The position numbers and the translations under genes were made by a program. Positions 33,817 through 42,244 of a stretch of DNA of 64,000 bases are shown here, piece by piece. Source of the DNA: Spirosoma endbachense. GTDB lineage: Bacteria; Bacteroidota; Bacteroidia; Cytophagales; Spirosomataceae. Under the pieces are notes generated by a model. The model saw only the letters and a program-made list of their open reading frames with translations. It was not told where the DNA came from and searched no databases. The stretch covers positions 692,522-756,521 of the forward strand of contig NZ_CP045997.1 in NCBI RefSeq assembly GCF_010233585.1, written 5' to 3'. The first letter of the stretch is position 1; the number at the start of each line of letters is the position of its first letter.

Positions 33817-34614
33817 ATGAAGTATCTTTTAGTCGCGTATCTTTTTTTGGGCTCAACAGTATTGTTTACGTCCTGTAATCACCAGTCAGGGCCTCCTGTA
33901 CTGGAACGCCAACAGTACAAACTTGCCGGAGCCAGTACGTGCGATACGTCTGTCAATAAGGGGGTTGATGTGTCGGTTTCTTATTTTCTACTCAATGATG
34001 ATTCGCAGGCGGCCCGTACCATCAATGACAGCATGCGCCAGATAAGCGTTGGTAGTATTGTAGACTGGCTCGATAGTACAACAGTTGCTAATAATCCAGA
34101 AGCTCGGGTTGACCTGAACAAAGCAGCAACACTGTTTGCAACCGACTACGAATCCATGATGAAAGATATGGATAAACTAGGCGGCTGCTGGGAACTGAAA
34201 ACTACGGCCGATACTGTTTATACGAGCTCAAACGCGATTACGGTTAAGATCGAAACCTATGCGTATACGGGAGGGGCCCATCCTAATTCCAATCTGGCAT
34301 TTTACACCTTTGATCGCGAAACGGGCAAAACACTGGCTTTGACCGATTTGGTGGAAGATACAACTGCCTTGCTTAGCGTTGTCGAAAAGGCGTTTAGAAA
34401 ACAACAGGACCTGCTGCCACAGTATAACCTGGAAGAACGCGGGTACTTTTTGCGGGATGGCCGTTTTTTTCTGCCAGCCAATATTGGGGTTGGTCGTGAT
34501 GGGCTGATTTTCTACTACAATCCTTACGAAATAGCCGCTTATGCAGTTGGTCCAATCGAGGTAACCGTGCCGTATGAACAACTAAACGGTATTCTGCGCG
34601 ACTCCTGGTATTAG
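33817..34614 (+). CDS. RsiV-like (DUF3298/DUF4163) lipoprotein
   Basis: A 265-residue protein. The lipoprotein signal ends STVLFTSC. The DUF4163 part (about 30-130) and the DUF3298 part carry ITVKIETYAYTGGAHPNSN and LALTDLVEDTTALLSVVEKA. FYYNPYEIAAYAVGPIEVTV is the typical end. Known members include the RsiV lysozyme-binding anti-sigma factor, but most Bacteroidetes copies are uncharacterised. Confidence 0.85.
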   Translation: MKYLLVAYLFLGSTVLFTSCNHQSGPPVLERQQYKLAGASTCDTSVNKGVDVSVSYFLLNDDSQAARTINDSMRQISVGSIVDWLDSTTVANNPEARVDLNKAATLFATDYESMMKDMDKLGGCWELKTTADTVYTSSNAITVKIETYAYTGGAHPNSNLAFYTFDRETGKTLALTDLVEDTTALLSVVEKAFRKQQDLLPQYNLEERGYFLRDGRFFLPANIGVGRDGLIFYYNPYEIAAYAVGPIEVTVPYEQLNGILRDSWY

Positions 34615-34644
34615 CTCAATTTGAACGGTAGATCCTAACACCAC

Positions 34645-34935
34645 ATGACATTCGATCAATTTAAGGCTGGACTCGGTCAGGCACAGCCTCCCAACGAACT
34701 GCCCCCATTACTACAGGCGCTGTGGTACGACGCAAATGGCAACTGGGAGCAAGCGCATAACATTGCTCAGACTCGTGAAGGCGAAAAGCCATATGACCGT
34801 ATTCATGCTTATCTGCACCGAAAAGAAGGCGATCGATTCAATGCCAACTATTGGTATCGCCGGGCAGGTGCGTCGTTTTTCGACGGCACGCTCGATGAGG
34901 AGTGGGCCGTTCTGGTAAAGCAATTGCTTGGTTAA
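34645..34935 (+). CDS. Small conserved-looking protein of unknown function
   Basis: A 96-residue soluble protein with APPNELPPLLQALWY-type helices. Its conserved-looking core is DANGNWEQAHNIAQ ... DRIHAYLHRKEGDRFNANYW, ending YRRAG. The repeat-like pairing of short helices resembles a TPR/Sel1-type unit. It starts 30 nt after the DUF3298 lipoprotein and is likely co-transcribed. No function known to me. Confidence 0.65.
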   Translation: MTFDQFKAGLGQAQPPNELPPLLQALWYDANGNWEQAHNIAQTREGEKPYDRIHAYLHRKEGDRFNANYWYRRAGASFFDGTLDEEWAVLVKQLLG

Positions 34936-35189
34936 CGAGAGAAGGAAAATAACAGCAGTCTGTATTCTGATTGGCATACATGGTTGCCTCTTTGGCGTGA
35001 GGTCAGGTGCTTCAACCTGACCTCTGCGGGTTGCCAAACCACATCCGGCCCCTGAACGACGAGGTTTTGAGAGTCGCCACGGCGAACCGAACCGTCGCAT
35101 CGGCGAACCGTCCTCGCTGTGTCGGTTTTGAGAAACCGACACCACATTGATTGCTTTATAGACTAATTCACAGATTTTTTAGACACGTA
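34936..35189. repeat. Intergenic region with REP-like hairpins
   Basis: Two perfect hairpins occur: GAGGTCAGGT/ACCTGACCTC (34999-35024) and GTGTCGGTTT/AAACCGACAC with a TGAG loop (35119-35142). Between them GGCGAACCG occurs twice. The high-GC palindromic text resembles repetitive extragenic elements. No gene is present. Confidence 0.5.
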
Positions 35190-35219
35190 AAAAAAGGCCG
35201 CTCAAGAGAAGAGCGGCCT
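35190..35219 (-). terminator. Terminator of the alanine dehydrogenase gene
   Basis: On the minus strand the stem AGGCCGCTC/GAGCGGCCT is followed by a run of seven T. It is placed about 90 nt after the ald stop. A textbook intrinsic terminator. Confidence 0.85.
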
Positions 35220-35306
35220 GCGTTTGTCGATGAATTGGTAATATCTTATAACAGCTTTGAAAGACGAAGAATAAGTAAGTGTCTTTTTTGCTGTGTCTGA
35301 AGTCTT

Positions 35307-36440
35307 TTAGTTTGCCAGTTCTTCTTCCGCCAATACCTGGCTTACAGGAGTCAGTGGTAGATTGAACGCATCAGCAACACCTTTGTAAACAATTTTGCCA
35401 TCAACTACATTCAACCCTAACTGAAGGTCCATGTTGTCGCGGCAGGCTTGTTGCCAGCCTTTGTTAGCCAACTGGAGTGCATAAGGCAGAGTAGCATTCG
35501 TTAACGCAAGGGTACTGGTGTAAGGCACTGCTCCCGGCATATTTGCTACACAGTAATGCACAACGCCATCGATAATGAAGGTTGGATCTTCGTGCGTGGT
35601 TGGGCGGCAGGTTTCAATGCAACCTCCCTGATCAACCGCAACGTCTACAAGCACCGTACCCGATCGCATCAGTTTCAACATATCGCGGGTAATGAGGTGA
35701 GGAGCTTTAGCACCCGGAATCAAGACAGCACCAATGATCAGATCGCAGACCTTGATCATTTCACGAATGTTGTAATCGTTCGACATCATTGTCTGAACGT
35801 TGGGCGGCATAATGTCCGACAAATAGCGTAGACGTGCCAGACTAACATCCATGATGGTAACATGCGCCCCTAAACCGGCAGCCATTTTCGCGGCCTGTGT
35901 TCCGACAATTCCACCACCCAAAATAAGTACGTTGGCTGGTTTTACGCCCGGAACGCCACCCAGAAGAATGCCACGACCTTTGAGCGGTTTTTCAAGATAC
36001 TTGGCTCCTTCCTGAACCGCCATCCGACCGGCTACTTCCGACATGGGTACGAGTAGTGGTAAGCTACGATCTGGTCGCTCCACCGTTTCGTAAGCCAGGC
36101 AAACTGCGCCTTTAGCCAGCATAGCCTGTGTTAACTCTTCCGACGAAGCAAAGTGGAAATAGGTAAACAGTAATTGATCTTCTTTAATAAGGTCATATTC
36201 AGCCGCAATTGGCTCTTTAACCTTCATAATCATTTCGGCAATGCCATATACCTCTTCGATTGAAGGGAGCATTGTCGCACCAGCCGCAATGTATTCTGTG
36301 TCCTCAAAACCACTGCCTTCGCCAGCGTTGACCTGTACATAGACAGTATGGCCATACTTCCGAAGCTCAGCAACACCAGCAGGTGTCAGAGCAACGCGGT
36401 TTTCATTGTTTTTGATTTCCTTCGGAACACCAATAACCAT
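35307..36440 (-). CDS. ald: Alanine dehydrogenase
   Basis: About 377 residues from ATG 36440 (MVIGVPKEIKNNENRVALTP), the standard family start; 14 upstream residues in the frame were left out. It has FTYFHFASSEELTQAMLAKG, the NAD-binding VLILGGGIVGTQAAKMAAGL, and DVAVDQGGCIETCRPTTHED with the substrate-binding region, then NMPGAVPYTSTLALTNATLP. It converts L-alanine and NAD to pyruvate, ammonia and NADH. It is divergent from an Lrp regulator and has its own terminator. Confidence 0.96.
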   Translation of the reverse strand: MVIGVPKEIKNNENRVALTPAGVAELRKYGHTVYVQVNAGEGSGFEDTEYIAAGATMLPSIEEVYGIAEMIMKVKEPIAAEYDLIKEDQLLFTYFHFASSEELTQAMLAKGAVCLAYETVERPDRSLPLLVPMSEVAGRMAVQEGAKYLEKPLKGRGILLGGVPGVKPANVLILGGGIVGTQAAKMAAGLGAHVTIMDVSLARLRYLSDIMPPNVQTMMSNDYNIREMIKVCDLIIGAVLIPGAKAPHLITRDMLKLMRSGTVLVDVAVDQGGCIETCRPTTHEDPTFIIDGVVHYCVANMPGAVPYTSTLALTNATLPYALQLANKGWQQACRDNMDLQLGLNVVDGKIVYKGVADAFNLPLTPVSQVLAEEELAN

Positions 36441-36613
36441 GATATCTGGGACTTTAAAAGTTGTTGTCGATTGAGGAAACAAAGGTAGGCTAACAGGTTT
36501 TCTTTTCTAATAGTTGCGTACTATTTGGGAAATTTGGATAATATTCGAAACATTAAAAGGAAATTATTCTATCAGTAGGCTATAATACGCTTACCTGGCG
36601 TAAAAATTCCGTT

Positions 36614-37078
36614 ATGGTAAATCTAGACTCAATTGATCATAAAATCCTGGGTCTTCTCCAGGAGAATGCCCGACTGACGATTCAGGAGATCGGACAGCGT
36701 ATCAATCTATCCAAGACGCCCGTTCATGAGCGTATCAAACGACTCGAACGCGAAGGCGTTATCGACCGCTATGTGACAATTCTGGATAAAAAAAAACTGG
36801 GTAATATATTGATGGTTTACTGTCAGGTAACGCTGGACCGACAAACACGCGATGCCTTTGCCGACTTTGACGCAGCCGTACGTGAGTTACCAGAAGTACT
36901 GGAGTGTAACCGGGTTTCGGGAACGTTTGATTATCTGCTCAAAATCGTTAGCCGCGATATGGAAACGTATAACCGGTTTTATCAGGAACAATTGTCTGTT
37001 ATTCCCGGAACGCTGCATATAAGTAGCTTTTTCGTGATGGCTGAGGTCAAAAATTCAACTATAGTACCAGTTGGGTGA
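36614..37078 (+). CDS. Lrp/AsnC-family transcriptional regulator
   Basis: A 154-residue protein. The N-terminal winged helix-turn-helix (LDSIDHKILGLLQENARLTI, IGQRINLSKTPVHERIKRLE) leads to a RAM ligand-binding domain (LEVLECNRVSGTFDYLLKIV-type text). Lrp proteins commonly control the adjacent ald gene in response to alanine; the divergent arrangement with a 173-nt gap supports that here. Confidence 0.93.
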   Translation: MVNLDSIDHKILGLLQENARLTIQEIGQRINLSKTPVHERIKRLEREGVIDRYVTILDKKKLGNILMVYCQVTLDRQTRDAFADFDAAVRELPEVLECNRVSGTFDYLLKIVSRDMETYNRFYQEQLSVIPGTLHISSFFVMAEVKNSTIVPVG

Positions 37079-37109
37079 AGAATTTATAGCTTGTTGTTAA
37101 TAATCGAGC

Positions 37110-37165
37110 CCGGCAGCGCTGGCTACCTGAACAGATCTTCTGCTTTGGGTAGCCAGCGCTGCCGG
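37110..37165. terminator. Bidirectional 18-bp perfect hairpin
   Basis: The arms CCGGCAGCGCTGGCTACC (37110-37127) and GGTAGCCAGCGCTGCCGG (37148-37165) surround a 20-nt loop between the convergent Lrp and adaptor genes. The GC-rich stem lacks a strong T-run, so it could also be a REP-like element. Confidence 0.6.
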
Positions 37166-37186
37166 ACCCGATTGCCGATAGTTGAT

Positions 37187-38404
37187 TTAATTGCCTAACG
37201 CATTGTAGATCAATAGCTGGTTTGTGGTAACAACCCGGTCGCCGGGAGTCAGACCGCTCGCCAGGAACGTTTTTTGCCCGACTGTTTTGTAGATGTTTAC
37301 TTCGCGTACAATGGGCTGGTTTTCTTTATTGACAGCAACCACAAAGTTACGATTTTTGTCGAAGACAACAGCCCCAGCCGGCACTGTTACGCGTTTGTCG
37401 CGGCCGGGATAGGTTACGCTCACGTTGGCGAACATTTCCGGTTTTAGCCGATAGTCGGCGTTGTCGAGGGTTACCCGTACCTTCAGTGTCTTGCTATCGG
37501 GGTCGAGTACATTAAAAATCTTATCGATTCGACCATGAAAGACTTTGTCAGGGTAGGAGAGGGTCGTAATAGTTGTGGGGTCGCCTTCATGAACATTAGC
37601 CAGATCGGACTCATATACGTTAGCCATCACCCATACACGATCAAGATTCGAAATGGTGAACAGATTTTCGGGGTCATCCGAACGCAGTTCCATGCCGGGA
37701 GAGGCTGTCTTTTCAACGATAAACCCACTCATTGGCGCTTTCACTACATAAACAGATCCATTACCGCCCAGAATCCGACGCCGTTCCGAAACACGATTGA
37801 CTTCACCTTTTGCCGCTAACAGTTGTTCTTTGCTGGCTACCAGTTCACGTTGCGAACTCAAACCAGCCTGCGCCATGTCTTCGGTAACCTGAAGATTCTT
37901 CTGAGCAACAGACAGCTGTCCACGGGCCGATATACCCTGTTGCTCCAGGTCGGCAAGATCGCCCGACCGGATCACGGCTAAGGTCTGTCCTTTTTTAACA
38001 AAATCGCCTAAATCGGCTTTGATCGTCTCAATATGCCCACCAACAAGCGGGAATACCTTGACAACCTGATCCTGATTAAACGTGATTTTTCCGGTCAGAT
38101 TCAACTCATTGACAGCATTTTCTAACCTGGCTGTATCGAGTCGGGCCGTAGACAGCAAATTCGTTTCATGGCGCTCTGTCGACGATGCATCGTCCGATTG
38201 GGCCGATGAGCCGCAACTACTCAGGCTACCCATCAGGAGCAGGCCAGCAATAGCAGCTATTGCCCGTTGCCGAAATCTGGTATCAGTCGATGAACGGACC
38301 AGAAATCCGAAGGCAGCCGCCATTGGTTTATCGGTACTTAACCCCAGGTGGTCGCGAATTTGAAGCGGGCGGGAGCAGGGCAATATGAATGAATACTTTT
38401 TCAT
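37187..38404 (-). CDS. RND-type efflux periplasmic adaptor (CusB/CzcB-like)
   Basis: A 405-residue protein. The lipoprotein-type signal ends LLLMGSLSSC. The lipoyl/barrel-sandwich segments are VVKVFPLVGGHIETIKADLG and YVVKAPMSGFIVEKTASPGM; a helical hairpin lies between (about 160-205). Beta-barrel text follows with VRVTLDNADYRLKPEMFANV. The C-terminal domain includes VAVNKENQPIVREV. It links a TolC-type channel to an inner-membrane pump. The partner TolC gene lies 3 nt upstream. No pump gene follows; a hairpin ends the unit. Confidence 0.9.
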   Translation of the reverse strand: MKKYSFILPCSRPLQIRDHLGLSTDKPMAAAFGFLVRSSTDTRFRQRAIAAIAGLLLMGSLSSCGSSAQSDDASSTERHETNLLSTARLDTARLENAVNELNLTGKITFNQDQVVKVFPLVGGHIETIKADLGDFVKKGQTLAVIRSGDLADLEQQGISARGQLSVAQKNLQVTEDMAQAGLSSQRELVASKEQLLAAKGEVNRVSERRRILGGNGSVYVVKAPMSGFIVEKTASPGMELRSDDPENLFTISNLDRVWVMANVYESDLANVHEGDPTTITTLSYPDKVFHGRIDKIFNVLDPDSKTLKVRVTLDNADYRLKPEMFANVSVTYPGRDKRVTVPAGAVVFDKNRNFVVAVNKENQPIVREVNIYKTVGQKTFLASGLTPGDRVVTTNQLLIYNALGN

Positions 38405-38407
38405 GAC

Positions 38408-39775
38408 TTAATTTTGAAAGGGGTTGGTACCAACGGCAAAGCTTACTTCTTCGAGGCTATGCATCCGGTCATTCTGGAGTTGGGCAAACTGAAGCTGGCT
38501 ACTTTTATAGGAGTCAAAAAAATCCAGAAACTCAACCACATCGATATTTTGCTTTTTATAATTAGTCGTAACACCATCGATTAACCGCCCGAAATCATCG
38601 TTGAACCGCTGGTCGAAGGTTTGGTATAGTTGCTCGGTCTGGAGTGCTTTGGTGTAGGCCCGCTCCACATCGCTGTCGACCTGCAAATTGTACGCGCTCA
38701 GTAATTGCTGGCTGCTTTGAATACGAATTTTAGCGGCCTGAATATTTCCCTGATTCTTATTGAGTACAGGTAAGCTGATACCCACACCGACGCCAAAATA
38801 GTTGGAAATATAGCTGCCATTACGGTCGTAGGTCCCCTGAAGAGTCAGGTCTGGGACCGCCATCGCTTTTTGCAGAGTCAGGTTCTGCTGTTCCTGTTTT
38901 GCCTGATCGCGGTAGCCTTTTAAATCAAATCGATGCTGTTCTGCCAGCTGAAACAAATTATTAATAGTCAGGCTGTTTACCGTAAACCGATTGATGGCTT
39001 CGGGGGCAACTACAGGTTGTATGGCTGTGGATGGACTTGTATTGAGCAGGACAACCAGATCGGCCTGATCATCAATTAACCGGCGGAGTAATTGCTGCCG
39101 TTCGGTAGTCAGGCTAAACAGGTATGCTTTCAGGCGAGTCAGATCTTTGAGAGGCACATTGCCTTTATCAAACTGTTGCTGATAGAGGGCAACGGTTTGC
39201 TGAAGAGTCGTAATTTCCTGGTTATAAACAGTTAGCGTCTGCCGGGCATAATAGAGGTCATAAAAGGTGGTATGGAGCTGATAGGTCAGTGTTCGCAGAA
39301 GATCGTAGAAACGGTCAGTTGCCAACTCAGTGCTTGTTCTGGCAATTGCCAGCTGTTTGTTCCGCTTGCCAGCCAGCCGGATCAATTGCTGCACTTGTAC
39401 AACCTGTTGAGCATTGCTCTGCCGAAACGGGAGTACTTCTTTGGTCTGCTGGTTATAGGGCATCGTTTCGACGTAAATGGCCGGATTGATGCGCAGTTGC
39501 GATTGAATTTCATAAGCCTGATTCTCGCTAATGCCAAGTTGGGTAGCCAGTACAGTCAGGTTATGAGCTTTAAACTGTTCGTCTGCCTGAGCAAGCGTCA
39601 GCCGAAGCGTATCGGAAGCGGGAGTTGTGGGTGTATTTGTGTTTATAACCGGCGTTTGAGCAATAGCGAACCCGGTTGATAAACTCAGCGCAGCCCATAC
39701 CGTCAGTGCGGTACGTATGGGGGAAAACAAAACCGATGTCAGATGCAAAATCATGTTGAACAATGTGGTAGACAT
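38408..39775 (-). CDS. TolC-family outer membrane efflux protein (CzcC-like)
   Basis: About 455 residues from ATG 39775 (MSTTLFNMILHLTSVLF); several earlier starts (39796, 39805) are possible. The signal peptide ends LSTGFAIAQ. Two TolC repeats of helices follow, including TYQLHTTFYDLYYARQTL, GNVPLKDLTRLKAYLF, YFGVGVGISLPVLNKNQGNI and NVDVVEFLDFFDSYKSSQ-like text. It forms the outer-membrane duct. It sits directly upstream of the adaptor gene. Confidence 0.9.
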   Translation of the reverse strand: MSTTLFNMILHLTSVLFSPIRTALTVWAALSLSTGFAIAQTPVINTNTPTTPASDTLRLTLAQADEQFKAHNLTVLATQLGISENQAYEIQSQLRINPAIYVETMPYNQQTKEVLPFRQSNAQQVVQVQQLIRLAGKRNKQLAIARTSTELATDRFYDLLRTLTYQLHTTFYDLYYARQTLTVYNQEITTLQQTVALYQQQFDKGNVPLKDLTRLKAYLFSLTTERQQLLRRLIDDQADLVVLLNTSPSTAIQPVVAPEAINRFTVNSLTINNLFQLAEQHRFDLKGYRDQAKQEQQNLTLQKAMAVPDLTLQGTYDRNGSYISNYFGVGVGISLPVLNKNQGNIQAAKIRIQSSQQLLSAYNLQVDSDVERAYTKALQTEQLYQTFDQRFNDDFGRLIDGVTTNYKKQNIDVVEFLDFFDSYKSSQLQFAQLQNDRMHSLEEVSFAVGTNPFQN

Positions 39776-40004
39776 TATTTCAACAGCAAAGGTCATCAGA
39801 CGCAATTAAAGGCTGCTTAAACCAAAATTAAAAGGTTGTTAAACGTATGCTTTAAGTAATTGTACGTTCTCAAAACTGTAAATTCTTTAAGTATTACTAT
39901 ATTGATAAAAAAGGATAATTTGCAGATATGCAGACTGTTAGTGGTATTTTTATTTTAATGAATCTTTAACTACTTTTTTGTCAATTACTTAGGCTGTAAA
40001 ACAA

Positions 40005-40045
40005 CAGCGACCTACCCTTATTCAGAGTAGGTCGCTGCATTTTTC
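40005..40045 (-). terminator. Hairpin after the first YtxH gene
   Basis: The arms CAGCGACCTAC (40005-40015) and GTAGGTCGCTG (40027-40037) form a strong stem about 35 nt after the stop of the 40074 gene on the minus strand. T-rich text is found on both sides. Confidence 0.65.
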
Positions 40046-40073
40046 AAGACGTTAAGTAAATCAAAATTTTGCA

Positions 40074-40448
40074 CTAGTTGACTTTAAGCGCATCCTGCGA
40101 ATCTTCAACGCCAGATTGAGCATTGTCGGCTAAATCATCAACTTTAGTGTTGTATTTAGATTTTAGATTCTCTTTTTCTTTATTAAAAGCTTCCGTAGCC
40201 TGATCTTTATATTGATTGTATTGCTCTTTCGCTTTATCGGCGTACTGATTCACCTGCGACTTAGCTTGCTCGAAACCATCTTTTACCTGCGAAACACCTT
40301 TTTGTAATTGATCTTTCAGATCATCGGTTCTTTTGCTGGCTTCTTCAGTTAATTTGTCCCGTGTTTCCTTCCCACTCCGGGGAGCTGTCAGAATGCCAAT
40401 AACGATACCGGTGATTATTCCTGTTAAAAAATCGCGTGAGCTTCTCAT
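40074..40448 (-). CDS. YtxH-domain protein (general stress type), A
   Basis: A 124-residue protein. The N-terminal glycine-rich membrane helix (FLTGIITGIVIGILTAPRSG) is followed by KETRDKL and a long amphipathic coiled region of Lys, Asp, Gln and Tyr repeats (QAKSQVNQYADKAKEQYNQY). YtxH proteins are small envelope stress proteins of unclear mechanism. A paralogue lies immediately upstream at 40481. Confidence 0.85.
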   Translation of the reverse strand: MRSSRDFLTGIITGIVIGILTAPRSGKETRDKLTEEASKRTDDLKDQLQKGVSQVKDGFEQAKSQVNQYADKAKEQYNQYKDQATEAFNKEKENLKSKYNTKVDDLADNAQSGVEDSQDALKVN

Positions 40449-40480
40449 TTTTCTGTTCGTTTTAGGTGATTGGTGATCAA

Positions 40481-40732
40481 TTAGTATTTTGCTTTTTTCT
40501 TGACCTGGCTAACAGCGTCCTGGGTTTTTGTGACAGCGCTGTCGACATAGTCGTTATATTGGCTACGGATATTGTCCAGACCCGATTGCAACTGGTCTTG
40601 CAAATCTTTAAAGAACGAATCCGACTCAGACGAGATCCGTTTGCGGGTTTTCTTGCCACTTTCGGGAGCTAACAAAACACCAACAATGGCTCCTACTGCT
40701 AATCCCACTAAAATTCCGGGTAACGATTTCAT
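40481..40732 (-). CDS. YtxH-domain protein, B
   Basis: About 83 residues from ATG 40732 (MKSLPGILVGLAVGAIVGVL). The N-terminal glycine-rich helix ends LLAPESGKKTRKRI, the classic YtxH motif. A helical tail follows with LQDQLQSGLDNIRSQYND. It precedes its paralogue at 40074-40448 by 32 nt and is likely co-transcribed. The start at 40759 is possible but less typical. Confidence 0.85.
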   Translation of the reverse strand: MKSLPGILVGLAVGAIVGVLLAPESGKKTRKRISSESDSFFKDLQDQLQSGLDNIRSQYNDYVDSAVTKTQDAVSQVKKKAKY

Positions 40733-40969
40733 GATTGCTTGATTTAGTGTGTGATTCATTACGCCGTTCCTATAGAAAATTTTGTACCAGAACGTCGCAA
40801 ATGTAATAAGTGTCTGACAGAAAACAAGTTATTGAATGCGCTGAATAAGCCAATACAGATATACTGAGGAGTATTTTCCACAAAGGGCCCCAATAGTTCC
40901 TCACCCCATTGTCAGTACAATCTACCATTAATTTTGGGCATTTGCCTGATTGTAGGGGCAAAAAATAGT

Positions 40970-41011
40970 GACAAAACAAAAAATCCCTACGCTCAACTTG
41001 GCGTAGGGATT
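40970..41011 (-). terminator. Terminator of the small membrane gene at 41146
   Basis: On the minus strand AATCCCTACGC pairs with GCGTAGGGATT and is followed by a T-rich run. It lies about 135 nt after the stop of the 41146 gene. Confidence 0.75.
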
Positions 41012-41145
41012 CCGTACCCACCGTAACTTGTACTTAACCTAAAATGAAACCACCTAAACCTAAATGTACCACCTTGTTAGGTATGTTGTGTATGTCTTTA
41101 ACCAGAATGGTCTGGCTGAAAAAGGTAAGTTGAAACTAGTACGCC

Positions 41146-41307
41146 TTAAACCCCTCTTCCCTGAATCAGGCGCAGGATAATTGCAATAACAGCGATAACC
41201 AGTAATACGTGTATCAAACTGCCTAACCCAAAGCTATTAAACCCTAAAAAGCCCAGGAGCCAGAGGATAACTAATATAACAGCTATCGTATAGAGCAAAT
41301 TTCCCAT
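41146..41307 (-). CDS. Lmo0937-type small membrane protein
   Basis: 53 residues from ATG 41307 (MGNLLYTIAVILVILWLLGF), with two hydrophobic helices joined by FNSFGLGSLIH and ending LRLIQGRGV. This is the compact sequence typical of the lmo0937 family found widely in Bacteroidetes. Function unknown; often stress-induced. The ATG at 41307 matches the family start; earlier codons to 41352 are not typical. Confidence 0.82.
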   Translation of the reverse strand: MGNLLYTIAVILVILWLLGFLGFNSFGLGSLIHVLLVIAVIAIILRLIQGRGV

Positions 41308-41777
41308 AACGTCAATTGAGTAAATCAGAATTGATTGTCTCGCATTCGTCATTCTTAGTAGAAAAAGTTATGCCAAAAGAACTCAGATTGGCGAAAATGT
41401 AACAAAACATAGCTTACAGTGTTGTAAATGAGCCTTTACTATCTCTATCATAATGGTAACTAATCAAAAATAGCCTATAAAAAGGTCGCTATAACTGTGG
41501 ACTTAATTCTACAGTTGTAGAAATAACGGGGAAAAAAAGCCCATAATACCAATAGAGTTTAGCCATAAATCAAACGTTTCTGTAATTTTTAATGCGCCTT
41601 TAAATGCCATAATTCGCCCATTCTCTGCACTTTACTAAGTATATCTACGTGTTCTGAGAAACTGAAATTTTCTTCGGCATAGAATTATATAGAGTATTAA
41701 TAAATTTAGTCCATTGGATTAAGCGTAGTAAAGCGATGATGGGAGTTAGCACCAGACCGAAGTTCAGGCCGACCATA
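41308..41777. promoter_or_regulatory. Divergent intergenic region
   Basis: Holds the upstream regions of the lmo0937-type gene (minus) and the single-domain receiver gene (plus). AT-rich; no coding frame or repeat of note. Confidence 0.4.
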
Positions 41778-42152
41778 ATGAATCCAGTTTCGAATAACAA
41801 GCGGGTTCTAATTATTGACGACGAAGCAGATATTTGTTTATTATTATCAGGCTTGTTAAGAAAGCTAGGATATATTCCAACGTGCGCGCACTTCATTGAA
41901 GAAGGGCGTCAGTGTTTGAATACACAACAGTTCGATGCTATTTTCCTGGATTTAAACTTGCCAGATGGATTAGGATTTGACTTGCTGCCGTTTATTAAGC
42001 AAGACCAGGCGGAGGCTAAAGTAATCATGATAAGTGCCTTCGATGGGCAGGCCGAACGTAGACGCGCTACTGAGCAGGGTGCTGACTATTTTGTGGGCAA
42101 ACCCTTCACCCGCCGTTCGGTTGAGCAGGCTTTGCAAACCATTCAGGTTTGA
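41778..42152 (+). CDS. Single-domain response regulator
   Basis: About 124 residues from ATG 41778 (MNPVSNNKRVLIIDDEADIC). It consists of a receiver domain only: acidic pocket IIDDE, phospho-accepting D58 in AIFLDLNLPDG, switch Ser in VIMISAF and Lys in FVGKPFT. No output domain is present. It lies 90 nt before the NtrC-type gene and probably shares its kinases. Confidence 0.9.
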   Translation: MNPVSNNKRVLIIDDEADICLLLSGLLRKLGYIPTCAHFIEEGRQCLNTQQFDAIFLDLNLPDGLGFDLLPFIKQDQAEAKVIMISAFDGQAERRRATEQGADYFVGKPFTRRSVEQALQTIQV

Positions 42153-42244
42153 GTATCTTTGTTTACGCAGCCGGAAGTACCTTTCTCGTCCTTTCATTCG
42201 TTATTTAGCTGGCATAGGTTGCCCGAATCGGCTGCTACTACTTC

